Positions 37,801 through 50,202 of a stretch of 64,000 nt of DNA are shown in pieces; positions within the stretch are counted from its first letter, which is position 1, and each line of letters starts with the position of its first letter. The position numbers and the translations under genes were made by a program. Source of the stretch: Leptasterias polaris (Eukaryota > Echinodermata > Asteroidea > Forcipulatida > Asteriidae); NCBI GenBank assembly GCA_037783415.1, contig JAZGTN010000073.1, forward strand, positions 4,154,001 to 4,218,000, written 5' to 3'. The notes below the pieces were generated by a model. The model had not been told where the DNA came from. It worked only from the letters and a program-made list of their open reading frames with translations, and made no database searches.

Positions 37801-38439
37801 AGTTGGTAACATTTTCCAGAAAGTTGAACCGTGGCGGTAGAACAACAAGTTGAAACCACTACACAGGTTGTGTTTGTTGGCACAACTCTTATACTGGACT
37901 AACTGTGTACAAATCTGTACAACACTTGTATGCATTCAGTGCATGACTACAAGTACTGCATTGTGTATCTATAATTGAAAACCACAGTGGATGCTATTGA
38001 ATGGTCAGACAGTAGGAGGGTTGATTGTGTGCTGTGTAGACTGCATTCACCACATGATGTCATGATGCAGGCTGGTACACATTGTACACATGTACATGTA
38101 TCATGCAAAACCACAATTGGATGATATTGAATGGTCAGACAGTAGGAGGGTTGACTGTGTACTTCGTGCATTCACCACATATTTGTCAGACTGTAGGACG
38201 GTTGACTGTGTACTGTGTATGCATTCACCGTATGTTACACGTATTACTGGCTGACATATGTAGTTTATCTATAGTTCAAAAGTATCGTTGGTAAAAGAAA
38301 TCTGCCGTAAGCCACTTTAGAGAAATTTGGCATGTACATGTATACACACCATCAGATGTGAAGCAGTTAAAACCGAACTCTGCTCTAAAAAAATATTTAT
38401 ATAAAAATAAAATATTAATATTGTTTTTTTCGCTTTCAG
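34834..38439 (+). other. Rho GEF intron 1 (coding numbering)
   Basis: It holds the long dispersed element at 35137-36010, a 'gcccaatttcat' copy at 36183-36342, and degenerate tandem copies of GAATGGTCAGACAGTAGGAG at 37,990-38,200 that recur at 42,570-42,820 and about 2,005. Confidence 0.6.
35137..36010 (+). repeat. Dispersed element with internal tandem repeats
   Basis: Three copies of GGTCCACGGTTGCTATCACA at 35,463-35,560 (period about 36) are followed by repeated TTGTGGGGAC blocks at 35,628-35,720. The right part is the reverse complement of 3267-3640, and the start resembles 55,185-55,330. Confidence 0.7.
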
Positions 38440-38488
38440 GTTCAAGTCCGGAAAGTGAAGTGACTGATATGCTTTGCAACGTATCCAG
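38440..38488 (+). CDS. Rho GEF exon 2 (49 bases, residues 936-951)
   Basis: This microexon has a strong pyrimidine tract and CAG acceptor at 38439 and a CAG/GTGAGG donor at 38489. Entry phase 1 matches exon 1 and exit phase 2 matches exon 3. It encodes a short polar linker, GSSPESEVTDMLCNVS. At 49 bases, not a multiple of three, skipping it would shift the frame. Confidence 0.8.
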
Positions 38489-38834
38489 GTGAGGCCATTT
38501 CAGTACAATGTATTCAAGATACGATCATTTCAAAATCGGACGCTTTGTCAATAAATATTTGACTATAGATAGTGTGTAGCACTGTGTGGGTTGGTTTCCT
38601 CGAATTCTGTTGCTGCTGTTGGTTCTTGTTTTCCTAGTTTTAGCTTAAAAAATCATCTGTTCTGGAATTACTGGAATTAAATTTGTTTTGTTGTTGCTGA
38701 TTTGTTGTTGATATACATCAGTGTAAGGACAACAAAGCAAATAATATTCTTTATTCTTGAGGCAAAGTTAACATCTGTCAAATTAGTGTGGTACTGGCTG
38801 CTAAAACATAGGATTCAAACTGGCTTTGGCCACC

Positions 38835-38932
38835 GTGCTAGCTCGGTGGTCTAGTGGTAAGACATCTGCTCTAGCATACCAAAGGATAGCATTCGAATCC
38901 CACCCGAGTGATATGCCACTCATTTTTTTTTT
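38835..38932 (+). repeat. tRNA-like SINE head
   Basis: GCTCGGTGGTCTAGTGGTAA with CATTCGAATCCCACCCGAG looks like A and B boxes with a partial acceptor stem. A second copy at 40905-41000 with the same head and different tail shows this is a repeat rather than a tRNA gene. Confidence 0.75.
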
Positions 38933-38954
38933 CACAGAACTTGGAGCATGACAT

Positions 38955-39340
38955 AGTATTTGGTGCTAAATGCACATCGGTGGCCGAGTGGTTAAGAGCA
39001 CCGAACTCAAGCTCTTGTGTTTCTGTTCAGCAGAGTGTGGGTTCGAGTCCCGGGATCGTGACACTTGTGTCCCTGAGCAAGACACTTAACTATAATTGCT
39101 TCTCTCCACCCAGGGGTAAAATGGGTACCTTGTGAGGGCAGAGATGTTTCTTGTGATTGATTTAGCTTAGTAGCGCATATATTGCAGCACGGGCTGTATA
39201 CTCCCCAGGGAGCTGAGATGGTTTAAGGAATGAAATAAATGGCCCAGTGACCAGGGGTAATAATGAGCGCTTTGAGACGCCCTTGGGTGTGATAAAGCGC
39301 GATATAAATCCATATTATTATTATTATTATTATTATTATA
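38955..39340 (+). repeat. Full-length tRNA-derived SINE with (ATT)n tail
   Basis: A box TGGCCGAGTGG (38981), B box GGTTCGAGTCC (39040), body with GAGCAAGACACTTAACTATA and CTCCCCAGGGAGCTGAGATG, end GATAAAGCGCGATATAAATC and an ATT-triplet tail at 39,316-39,339. The head resembles Ser/Leu-type tRNA. Confidence 0.88.
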
Positions 39341-39606
39341 TCGGTGTAAGGGCAAAAACCAAATGATATTTGTATCCCCGATGCAAAATTAATATCTATT
39401 AAGCCCTGTAGTCTTGTGGATTTTCCTTTAAATTCGAGCTGTGGCCAAAGCTTCATGCCCTGAAAAAGTCAGGGATGTGATTTCTCCATTTTTTAAACGG
39501 AAACCAATTTTGTTGCCCCCCCCCCCCCCCCCCCAAATAAGAAATCCGTTTTGGTTTTTGGTTTTAAAATAAAAAAATATAAAAATATTTATTTTTATTT
39601 TTTTAC

Positions 39607-39969
39607 TTAAAGGCCCTGTACACTATTGGTAAGATCGAAAAACACAAATGTTCACAGATTCACACGTAATTTACATGATTTAAAGTAAGTAATGGTAGAA
39701 AGGGTTCCTTAAAATATTTCTGCCTAAAATGCTATCGTTTCTGAGAAATGAGTAAAACAATAGTTTTTATCGCGCGCGATAATAAACTCGATGTTTGAAA
39801 AACAGAAAACACATAAGGTTTCTTTTCACTATTTTCTCGTGACCTCGATGACCAATTGAGCTCAAATTTTCACAGGTTTGTAATTTCATGTATGTGGTTG
39901 ATTACACAAAACATGAACACTGTCTGTGATTATTTTGTCAGCTCTGCCAATCCTGTATAATACCTTTAA
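39607..39969. mobile_element. TTAA-flanked miniature transposon, family 2
   Basis: It runs from TTAAAGGCCCTGTACACTAT to CTGTATAATACCTTTAA. It contains TATCGCGCGCGATAA, a palindrome also present in the copy at 30945-31313. Non-coding. Confidence 0.85.
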
Positions 39970-41120
39970 GATCAAATTCATAAAAAAATGAGGATGAAAC
40001 CATAATGCCCCAGATTGCAAAGTAGGGCTTTTAAAACTAAAGATAAATTTTATTAGTGCACACAAGTTTCCGAGCTCGCAAGCATTCAGGCTTTGCGCTC
40101 AGAGTTCATGTTTTTTTCAACAGCCTATCACAACATCCCTGCAAAGTGCAGATTGTTGTTTTTCACAGTTTACCAATGTCAGCCACGTGCTCTAAAGAGC
40201 ATCATAGAACATCACGTCTGGAAGAGATGCTATTTTAAGGCCAGCTTAATTATAAACTGTGGTGGCCTCCAGTTTGACATTTAAATTTGAACTGATTGGT
40301 TAATCTTGAATGAGCAATTAGTTCTTATCAGAAGGATGTTTGGAATCTTAAGGTATCAGTGTTGCTCACCATTTGCTCTATTTCAGATGAGTGTAGGTTA
40401 CCAAATTGGCGATAATTGATGCTTCCTGTACTATGTGTGCTGCGGTTTGTTTAGGGGTCATTCAGAATTATCAATGTGTTGTGACAATTTGGCTGACCCA
40501 CCCAACCCTGTTTTGAATTTTTTTTTGAAAGTGTTTTTCCCTTTTTACTTTTTTTAATCAGAAATCTAATATTGATTTAATATATTGCCTCCCAAATATT
40601 ACCCCAAAATGTTTGCTGTTTTTTCCCCACCATTGATATTCTCATTCAACGACATAGTGCCATCAGAAAAAGAAAATGCATTCCCAAACCCAATCTACAT
40701 TAATGTTGCCCTTTGGTCCAAGTCTGGATTCAAACCCAATTGATACTTTATGCCTGATTGATGATTCAAACCCAACTGATATTCAAACCCAGTTTACAGT
40801 TCTAACCCAAATTAGCATGCTTAGGATTATAACAAAGTTGGACCAGGGTGGATGGACGATAATTGCAGCAATAGACCACAACTCCCCTCAAACTGCTTCC
40901 AGCTACCGGGCAAGCTCGGTGGTCTAGTGGTAAGACATCTGCTCTAGAATGCCACAGGTTGTGGGCTCAAATACTACCCAAGTAGTATAGTTGTTGGGTT
41001 TTTTTCACAGGACTTTGGTAATTACTGAGTATACACAGTGCTTAACACACATTGAAATGGGTAAAACACAAATAACACCATGTACTCATTACTAACTCTG
41101 TTGTTTTGGTTGTCATTCAG

Positions 41121-41244
41121 ACGTCAGCGATTGGCTGTCAGGAGAGACACAAACCGTTACAGCGACACCTACAGTAGAAAATGGCAGCATGAGTCGGCCC
41201 CGGCCAAGCTGGGGGGCTTGGAGAGACAAGACGCAGTTGTAGAG
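41121..41244 (+). CDS. Rho GEF exon 3 (residues 952-993)
   Basis: The acceptor follows GTTGTCATTCAG and the donor is GAG/GTATGC at 41245. It enters with one base and exits in phase 0. The encoded 42 residues are strongly basic (RRQRLAVRRDTNRY, then YSRKWQHES) and continue the disordered region. There is no recognised domain. Confidence 0.85.
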
Positions 41245-41457
41245 GTATGCCAAGCTCTATGAACCTTCATGTCATCTTGGTTTGGTTCCTTATACAAAAG
41301 CTTGTTAACAGTAGGTGCATAATAAGAACCTACTGTAACTGTTCCCCACTCAGGCCTCTTTTAGGTGCTGCACCATAATGATGGTGTACTCATTTGACTT
41401 GTCTATGTTTACCGTAGAAGTAGGAGCTAATTGAATATTTTGTGTATTTTCTCACAG

Positions 41458-42472
41458 CCTTCGAAAGATGTCACCTCTCCGCCGGCTGCAAGTAACAGAC
41501 TCTCGCAGGCGAGTTCTGCTGGCAGTACCATTTCTTCTCTTATAAGTAATGTTTCCGTAGACGATGATGATGATTTTTCGTCGTCCGATGACGACATCTA
41601 TGTCAACGTCCCAGTACCCTCATCAGACCTCGCTAAGGATATCCCACCGCTGCCACTATCGACAGACGTTGAGGAAGACGGCGGTGGGACCAACCAGGAG
41701 GAGAACTTAAGACATGATTTTGAGGGTGGTATCGAAGGGGATGGTACAGATGAAGATATTTATTCAAACTTGGTATCTTGTCGCAGCGGACGGCAAGACA
41801 GCTATGATGTAGTCCAACTTTCGCAAGGTCCTCAACTTCCTCAAGGACCTCGGGAGGAAGGTAATGAGGAGAGGTTGGATGAGGAAGAGCGGGATAAAGC
41901 TCCAGTGGAGATTGAGATGCAACTGATGAGGTCGAAATCACCTCACGGGGCGGAAAAGGAAAACAGACGGAAGGCTTTTGAGTTCCACATGCCACTCTTC
42001 CTCAGGAACAGCAGCTCTGTTGAGTCCAGTCATTCTGTGTCCCGCAACAACGACCGCAGCGAACACTCACACGAGGACAGCGACTCCAGCTGTGATTTTC
42101 TAGATGTCATTCCAAACCTCCCAGACTCCAACCATCAAAGAATCGCCAAGAGAGACTCGAACACCTCATGCGAGCAATCGGACGACGGCTGGTCCGCCGA
42201 GTCCAGCCGGCGAGTCTCAATGGAATCCTCCAATCAGAGTGTTCAGTTGGATCCAAGGAACTATCGTAGAATCCGCGGCAAGGGTTCCGAATATAACCGC
42301 CCGGTATCCAGTGTGTCCACTGATTATGGCCGCCCCGTCTCCAGTGTGTCCACTGATTATGGCCGACCAGTGTCTTGTGTTTCTACTGACTATGACAGAC
42401 CCATCTCAAGTACGTCAGCAGATTACATCAGCGTCTTGGACAGCTTCCATGAAGATGGCAAGAAAGAAGATG
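41458..42472 (+). CDS. Rho GEF exon 4 (residues 994-1331), acidic tyrosine-motif region
   Basis: The acceptor TTTTCTCACAG ends at 41457 and the donor GATG/GTGAGG begins at 42473. The exon enters in phase 0 and exits in phase 1. It encodes 338 disordered residues rich in Asp, Glu and Ser. SH2-type tyrosines are Tyr1041 (IYVNVP), Tyr1095 (IYSNL) and Tyr1109 (SYDVV). Near the 3' end an 11-residue unit, consensus GRPVSSVSTDY, repeats so that YNRP, YGRP, YGRP and YDRP fall at Tyr1272, 1283, 1294 and 1305, followed by YISV at 1316. Such sites suit Grb2 (YxN), Nck (YDxV) and Crk (YxxP) SH2 domains; phosphorylation is inferred, not seen. Confidence 0.9.
42292..42430 (+). repeat. 33-base coding minisatellite: 11-residue YxxP repeats
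   Basis: Three to four tandem 33-base units encode near-identical 11-residue blocks ending STDY and starting GRPV or DRPI. The spacing of the tyrosine codons is exactly 33 bases. Third-position differences between units show the array is older than the 333-base duplication in exon 1. Confidence 0.9.
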
Positions 42473-43479
42473 GTGAGGCTTTAATTTTATTTTCTGAAAT
42501 TGTTGCCATCTGATATTTATTTCTTGAAATCATTCATCCTTTTCTTCCTTTCTAAACCACAGTGGATGGTATTGAATGGTCACACAGTAGGAGGGTTGAC
42601 TGTGTACTGTGTAGATGCATTTACCACATGATTTCATATTACAGGCTGGCATAGTTTATCATTCAAAACCTCAGTGGATGATACTGAACGGTCAGACAGT
42701 AGGAGGGTTGACTCTGTACTGCATAGATGTGTTCACTGCATACTATATTGCAGGCTGGCGTAGTTTAACTATCATTCAAAACTGCAATGGATAGTATTGA
42801 ATGGTCAGACGGTAGGAAGGTTGACTGTTTTCTGTATTCACCACATCAAAATAAATATGTTCAAAAAAAAAAAAAAATTAAATCATACTCTTCCATTACA
42901 GAGCAAATCAACATTGTTTATTCGATAAATTGTAAATCACGACCTTCAACGAATTATCCAAGTCTATAAAAAAAAAAGTACCTCACACAAACAAATAATC
43001 TTTTATCAGAATGTCTGGTACATGTTGGTACTTTCCTGATGTCGCTCAGGAGAGTGTTTACCTGGCTGTACTGGCCGACACTGACTCATATAACTAACTG
43101 TGCCAAGTTCAGGAGATTTCAAACAATGTCTGACTCTGATTGCTCATAACTTCAGACAAACCACACTTTTGATTGTCAAATTGTGCTTGGTCATTTCCGG
43201 TAGCAAGTCACAGTGTGTACACTTTATCAGACGGTAACAAGGTGTCATTGATTGTGAATTTTGACCTGTGTGGTTTTGATATGATGCTCGGTTGATGTGA
43301 TTGTATCATAAAATACATGGTGTTGTTCTGCGGGATGAACAGTAAACTGCCTGTATACCGTAGAGAATGCTGAGCTCAATAAGAAATTTGCGAGTTGCAA
43401 TGGTTGAATGATGTCTGTTACAATGCCTTGTTCAGTCACAAGTGAATGCTCAATAGCAGTCTGTACTAACCCTTACCAA

Positions 43480-43865
43480 CATTTCCAACTCAATTTTCCA
43501 TTTGGAACCAGTTGGAATTTGTCCATTGTTGTGTTTTGGCACAAAACCAATTGTACCCAATTTGACTCAGTTTGAATTTTTGTCCAACTAGACCCCGTTG
43601 GGAAATAAAATTTCCATTTGGAAATATATTAGGAGGTGAAATTTCTAATTGGTAGACACAAATTCCAACTAATTCCAATTCAATCAAATCAATCCAACTG
43701 AGTCAAATTTGATCTCCAATTAGACGGAGTTTGCCTAAGATTTTATTCCAATTTGAAATTCAGTATTCCAATATAAACCAACTCACACCAGCTCAATACC
43801 AACTCAGTCCAATTCTTTTCTCATCTGGACATCCAATTGGAATGAATTGGACATTTTGGAAGGGA
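43480..43865. repeat. Degenerate TTGGAA/TTCCAA-rich tract
   Basis: Some 380 bases in which TTGGAA, TTCCAA, CCAATT and AATTGG recur every 10-25 bases on both strands. There is no exact unit. Confidence 0.7.
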
Positions 43866-44914
43866 ATGCTAAAAATAGAAGCTCAGTAAGTACATCCTGA
43901 TCTCAGACAACCTGTCAAAATTCACTAAATTTGTGAATGTTTACGCGGTTCCTTCCTCCATGGTACACATAATTGTTATTTTTAACATCGTACGTACACA
44001 CGTACGTACACACGTACGTACACACGTAGCTGACCAAATTTCACATGAAATTGTTTCTGATTTTGTGATTGAGTATTTTTAGGCTTCAATGTGCATACTC
44101 TATGTTATTCGGTGAAGCTTTGATGAAATATGTACATGTACCTGGCACAGAACATGTAAGTTAGTTACATGTACAGTAGTTGGAGGGTTTGCCCTTAACC
44201 TTTCTAGTGACTGGCCAGCAGGACCAGTCAGCTTGTCATTTCACTGGTCCATCAGCCTTTTCACTGGTCCATATTTAAAGGTTTTCTTTTAGAATTGTCA
44301 TTAGCATGGGACTTGTAATTTGAACTAATAATATGAAGTGGTTTACATGTAGTGATGGAACTTCAGCAATAGACTAGCCAGCTGGACTAGTCGGACAGAA
44401 TTTTGACTGGTCCTCGGGTGTTTTAACTGGTATTTGGCCAGAGGACCACTGTTATTAAGGGAGAACACTGAGTCAATGCATTGCAGGGAACGATTTCGTC
44501 CAGCAATTTTGCTTAGCAAAATATGTAGACTGAAATGCTGAATGCTAATACTGAGTAGCAATTAGTGATTTTTGAGTAGCAACTGATACATTTCGCGTAG
44601 CATTTTGCTCAGCTATACAAGGGAAATCATTCAATGCATTGCCAACAGTAACTACATTTACATCTATGCATAGACATAGCTCAGACTGTGCAGTGTGTCA
44701 GGAAGGAACAAGCGTACGTGACACAGTGGTGTATCTGAGTTAGACTGGAGAGTAAAGTCAATCTGTGTCAAGGCTCCACTTCCTATTCATGCACTTCTTA
44801 CTTACACAGTTCTTATATAGTGTTTTACTGCACCAGAGGGCGTGTCAAAGCACTCAGTATTGTTTCTACAAGGTATGCGAAGGGATGCGAAATATAAGAC
44901 CCATTTATTTACAT

Positions 44915-45165
44915 GGTACTACATGTATGTAACGGTTTGCAATGTGCTGTGGTGCAATCTGCAGCCAGTCGTACCAGAAAACACCAGGGCCAACCCCTTC
45001 TCTTAACAATAAGGGACCAACAGCTTTACGTCCCATCCATAGCAATAATGGTTTTATCTTGCTTAAGGAAACAAGTGTCAAGACCGGGACCCAAACCCAC
45101 ACTCTGCTGATCAGAAACGCCAGAGCTTGGGTCAAGTGCACTTGACCGCTCAGCCTCGACACACC
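44915..45165 (-). repeat. tRNA-derived SINE, minus orientation
   Basis: It shares with the 25140 and 59203 copies the reversed GATCAGCAGAGTGTGGGTTT, GGACGTAAAGCTGTTGGTCC and AGAAGGGGTTGGCC blocks. Confidence 0.8.
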
Positions 45166-46532
45166 TCTATGTATTCTGTTTTTCTGGAACATAAAAATAC
45201 GTACATGTAGGTAATTGAGAGGGACAAAATGTTTTTGTGGAAATCTGAAAGTGAAATATGACTGTATAATAAAGTTCCTACCAGCCCAAACCCTTCAGAG
45301 AAATAGTTTCAACTGAAATACTGTCAAAGTTTCAACCGAAATACTGTCAAAGTCAAATAAATAGCATTTGAAGACTCCTGCAGGCAGCATGAACATGTTT
45401 TGAGATGTGCCCCCCCCCCCCCCCCCCCCCACCAACAGAGTTTGCCTTAACTTTTTCAGTGACATAAAATAGCCAACATGACCAGTTAGCTTTTTCATTT
45501 CACTGGTCTGTCAGCTTTTGCACTTGTCCATACATGTAGTTCATATTAAATAGGAATGCTTTTCAACACTGAACTAGCCCTGAGCCGGACCACTTGGAGA
45601 GACTTTTGACTGGTCCTCATGTGTTTTAACCGGCATTTTGGCCAGCAGAATTTTGTGCTAGTAGTTTATAGAACCCACAATTTAGAACTTTTCTACGACC
45701 CATGATATTGTAGTAATGTTTTGTATGTCATCACAATTAGGTTCACTGCACAGCATGACTCATGGTGAAATCCATTTTACAATAAACAAGATGCCCCGAA
45801 ATAAATGACCCACACTGCCTACAGTGCTAAAATACACACATTGAAAATGAATTAAAACCAAATCGGTTTTTACAAATACATGATGTCATATCCTGTCTTC
45901 AGCAATCGGGGGAAAAATTTGAACAATTCACGGATTGTCCACACACCACAAACTTATGCTCGTTCGATGCAAACCATGTACTGTTGTTGTTTGGCTTGAG
46001 GAATTAAACTTTTCTGAGAATATATTCTGGAAGTTTGTGTTTACTTCAGGATGAGATCCATAGGTAAGTTTTTGGAAACATTCATCCCAAGGGCATCAAC
46101 TTCAATTTCAGTAGAATAAATGGCGAGACAAGTTCGAAAGAACAAAGGTACACAGCAAAGTTGGTGTTACCGCAAACTCAATATTAAACTTTCATTTCTG
46201 TGGATTAGTCCTTTACTGGCTTTCGATTGGTCCTTAAAATTGTGAATAACAAGAGACTTCTTCACATTGTTGTTTTATTGTTGTTCTGTCTGTATTAGTT
46301 TTGACTGTGATGGTTTTACTTGTTCCATTCATCAATGTTTTTTTTCTCGTTTTTTTTCTTCTTCTTGTAAGCCTTTGACCCTGTAAGTTAGCCATTGATT
46401 TATTGAGCTGCGTTCATTCAGAGTAAAAACACCAATGGACTGGTAAAATGCAGGCGTGTGATTTCTCAGGGTTTTGTTCACAAGATTTCCTAAAAAGTTT
46501 CTTGTTCCTTTAAATTGTCTTGAGAGAAATAT

Positions 46533-46890
46533 AGCAGTCACCAAAGGGAGAAAGAAGTAGTCCACATTGTGTCTAAACCTGTAGTTTTGTATTTCTGGCG
46601 ATGTACAGAGTCTGTAAACCTCCTGAATTATAACATCTGGGAGGTTCTGGGTCTAGAAGGAGGAGGACCCCAGGCCGGCAAGCCATTTTCAGGAATTTTG
46701 ATGCTATCCAGGTCATTTTCTCAAAAACTAAATTTTCTTGAATGAAGTGAAGCAGTCACCAAAGGGAGAAAGATATTGTGTCCAACACGGTAGTTTTGTA
46801 ATTCTAGTGATGCACAGAGTCTGTAAATCTCCTGAATTGTAACATGTGGGCGGTTCCGGGTCTAGAATAAGGGGGAACCAAGGAAGCAAT
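46533..46890. repeat. Two-copy tandem repeat, period about 218
   Basis: AGCAGTCACCAAAGGGAGAA occurs at about 46,532 and 46,750; both are followed by TAGTTTTGTA.TTCT and CACAGAGTCTGTAAA.CTCC. Confidence 0.75.
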
Positions 46891-49800
46891 TTCTCAGGAA
46901 TTTTTATATGTGAATTCGTCAAATCTCATCCCTGTCCAGGTTTCTTTTACTCTGTACATTTGATTGTGTATATATGTAATAATAATAATTATAAATTAGC
47001 ATATATTATATAATGCCACACTTAAATATCTTTGTCATGTAAAAAAAACAATTTTTTTTAATTCTGTAAAAAAAAAATATATATTTTGTTTGTTTGGGGG
47101 GGGGAGGGGCATATCGGCCAAAATTTGCCATGTATCGGCACACAATTAGCGCATATCGGTCCAGTGAGCGATTTCCCTTGTAAAGCAGAGCAAATTGCTA
47201 CACAAAATGCATGAGTTGCTACTCAAAAATCAGGAGTTGCTACTCAATATTAGCATTCAGTGTGCACAAAACAAGTTCAGTCTAAATATTTTGCTTCGCA
47301 ACATTGCTGGATGAAATCGTTCCCTGCGGCCCAATACGCTAGCTTGTGCATGGGGTGAACCCTGCATTCATTATTGATCTATCAATGAGTCCTGAACTTT
47401 GTCTGCAACTTGAATGTCCTTGGATAGGAAGTGGCATGATGCAGGAATCACCACTAACACAGTGGGTGCAGTTTGGTACAGTCACCAAAGTAGGAAATGA
47501 TGCCACTCTCAGTTCCGATAAATTCAAATTTTTAGAACTGACACGGCCTCCAAAGATTATTATAGATATCTGCTCTCAAGGTCTTGAGAGCAGATATATA
47601 CAGATTCATCTTATTGCGTACAGCATCCTTCTGTTGTGACCATCATTTCAGAACTGTCACTCTGCCAAAGTTCATAGCCTACAGAACTTTGAGAGCATGG
47701 GTCCTATGTTAGAGGTACTCAAGCAGAAAAAAATTGCTTAGCAAATTTCTTTTGAGCAAAAACAGGCAGGATACCAGTCAAAAATGATACAATCACCCTT
47801 ATTATAATAGTATTCCGGCTGGTAATCTTGTTTCTGGTTAGCACAGTTGTTTTGTGCCCGGCTAATGCTGTAAAGCAGCTGTATAAAATTAGACCCAGTG
47901 CCTAATTCCAAAAGGCTGCTAAGCAGAAAGCGGTTTTAAGCAGAGCAAAACAGGTACATTTGTACACTTATGAACAATTGAACATTAATCTACATGTAGG
48001 TAACCATAATTGTGTACATATTTGTATATTATAATATACATGAATGTTAACTATCACAGTACATGTACATAAATTTGACTTAAATTCTTAGCTACTTGTA
48101 CAGTTTTTTAGTGTACAATTAAAAAAAAACTGCAGTAGATGAAAGGTTTTGAGCTCCGAACATTCACTGAAAGACCACAAATTTGTTTTGCAAGACCAAA
48201 ACAGTTTCTTTTATATATTTTTTGTTTGAGGTGAACAAAGAGAAATTGACAAGAACAGTGTTTGAACCTGTAACCTCTAGATTAGTGTGCCGGCGCTCGA
48301 CCAACTGAGCTATCTAACCCTAATGCTGGTGGTTTTGAAAATAGTCAGTATTGCTTTGTTTGTAAGCCTTGGCAGCCATTCTCACTGGCTTGGTTTGGTG
48401 TTGAGATCCAAATGAAAACAAAAACTACATCCTGGGCCCACCCTGGAAAAGGAAGTTGTTGGTCAGGGATGGTTGGAGTGGCTGTTTGTCTTACTCTCCT
48501 TCATCATATTGTTATTAATAACAAGTCCCTCCTATGGGCTGGAGCAATTGTGAATTCCCTGTCAGCATCTTTTGAAATTGAAAGTACAGAGACCGTCCTG
48601 GGGAATTGTGTTTTGTTTCTTTGGAAATGAAAAAAGGTCTAAGTTTAAAAAGGCTTTTTGTTAGTGTTCGGTTGTGTTGAATCTGTAGAACATTTGCACA
48701 TTCGCAATCTGTGACATCAAATGTTTTTGCAAAAGAGCCACAGAGCATGGACTTCCTGCAAGCACAATTTGTACACAGCTGAATGGAGTAAAAGAAATTT
48801 TTCATTTATTTTATGGAGATTACAATTTATTCCAACTTTTGATGTACCAAGAAAGGGGCACATCTTAAATTTATTTATTTATTATTTTTTTATTTTATTT
48901 ATTTTTCTTTTTGGGGGGGGGGGGGGGTTTATTTGGTAGTAGATACATTGTGCAGTGTATGAGTGAAGTACTGAATCAGTAGGTTGGAAAGGTTGCCATA
49001 GAGTAAAGAACAAAAACAGTCACAAATGTTACTGCTCAGCATTTTGGCGATGAAGAGATTACATCATGCACAGAATGTTCTGAGGAAGTTGTTGTCTAAA
49101 TCAGACAGGGAGAGTCACTTTGGACCAATCACAATGAGGTGAAGTCACACCCAGCCAATCACATCAGCAGGAAGTTTGGTGTGGTGGCAACATTGGCCAA
49201 TCATGTCTCATGTTACATGAATTAAGGTGCAGCCATTGGTCAGTTGCTAAATTCAGATGAGGTGTAGACAGTACCTTCCCTTAGTACAATGTAGATTTAT
49301 AACAAATTGTGAGAGAGATCAAAGCAGTTTGAGCTTCATAAACGAATTTGCAGTTCTCAAATTTTTTCCATGCTCAATTGCTTCCAACCAGTGCAGTCAA
49401 AATTTTAAGCAAGTTTAAGCAAACAGTCTGGTACCCATTGTCATTGGTCTTTGAAAGCACCTGATTTGTGCAAGTGTAGTGGAGGACGTTTGGAAAGTCA
49501 CCTGGTGGTCGGTGGTTGGAGTAAGGCCTTCTCTTTTGGAAGTCTTTTCAAACCAACGCTTTCTACACTAGATGTACAGTACATGTACAGTACATCTACG
49601 CATACACAGTGTGTAGTTTTATACACTACGTTACATTCAAATAAACATGGGACGTTCCCGAAAGCGATATCAGTTGATATGTGGTAAGGTAGATGTTCTT
49701 CTTTCTTCATAAACCATTCATAACAGAACTACATCTGGTTCCAAGGTTTGAATCCCACCGGAGTACTGTGTGGACTTTTTTACATACATAACTCAAAGGG

Positions 49801-50202
49801 CACTGTGCAGCGTTGTAGCCACGCCGGTCGGCGCCGGTCGGGTGTAACCGGCATTTGCTATTGCCGACCGCCACACAGACTAGATGAACATCCTACCGAC
49901 CTGCACAAAATGCAACAAAGTTTAAAATGAACTACCTCTTTTACACAGTCGATCGCTTGTTCAGTTTGAACGGTAAACTTGTTTTTCCCCAGTTGTCAAT
50001 GATTAAATAAAACACATTTCCAACCCAAAGGAAGCCGACAGTTTTCTTTAATGTTAGCCCCAGACAGCTGGACACTATCCAGACATGTCAGGGAGAATGA
50101 TTGACCCTCCAATTGAGACCCAATTACTCTTATCTTAATCCTCTGCAGTTTGTTATACAATTGTTTTAGTTTGCAATACTCTTGACTCAAAAGACAAGCT
50201 GT

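Noticed and set aside
38835..38932. tRNA gene
   Set aside because: The acceptor stem has an extra base and the same head recurs at 40905 with a different tail, so it is a SINE head.
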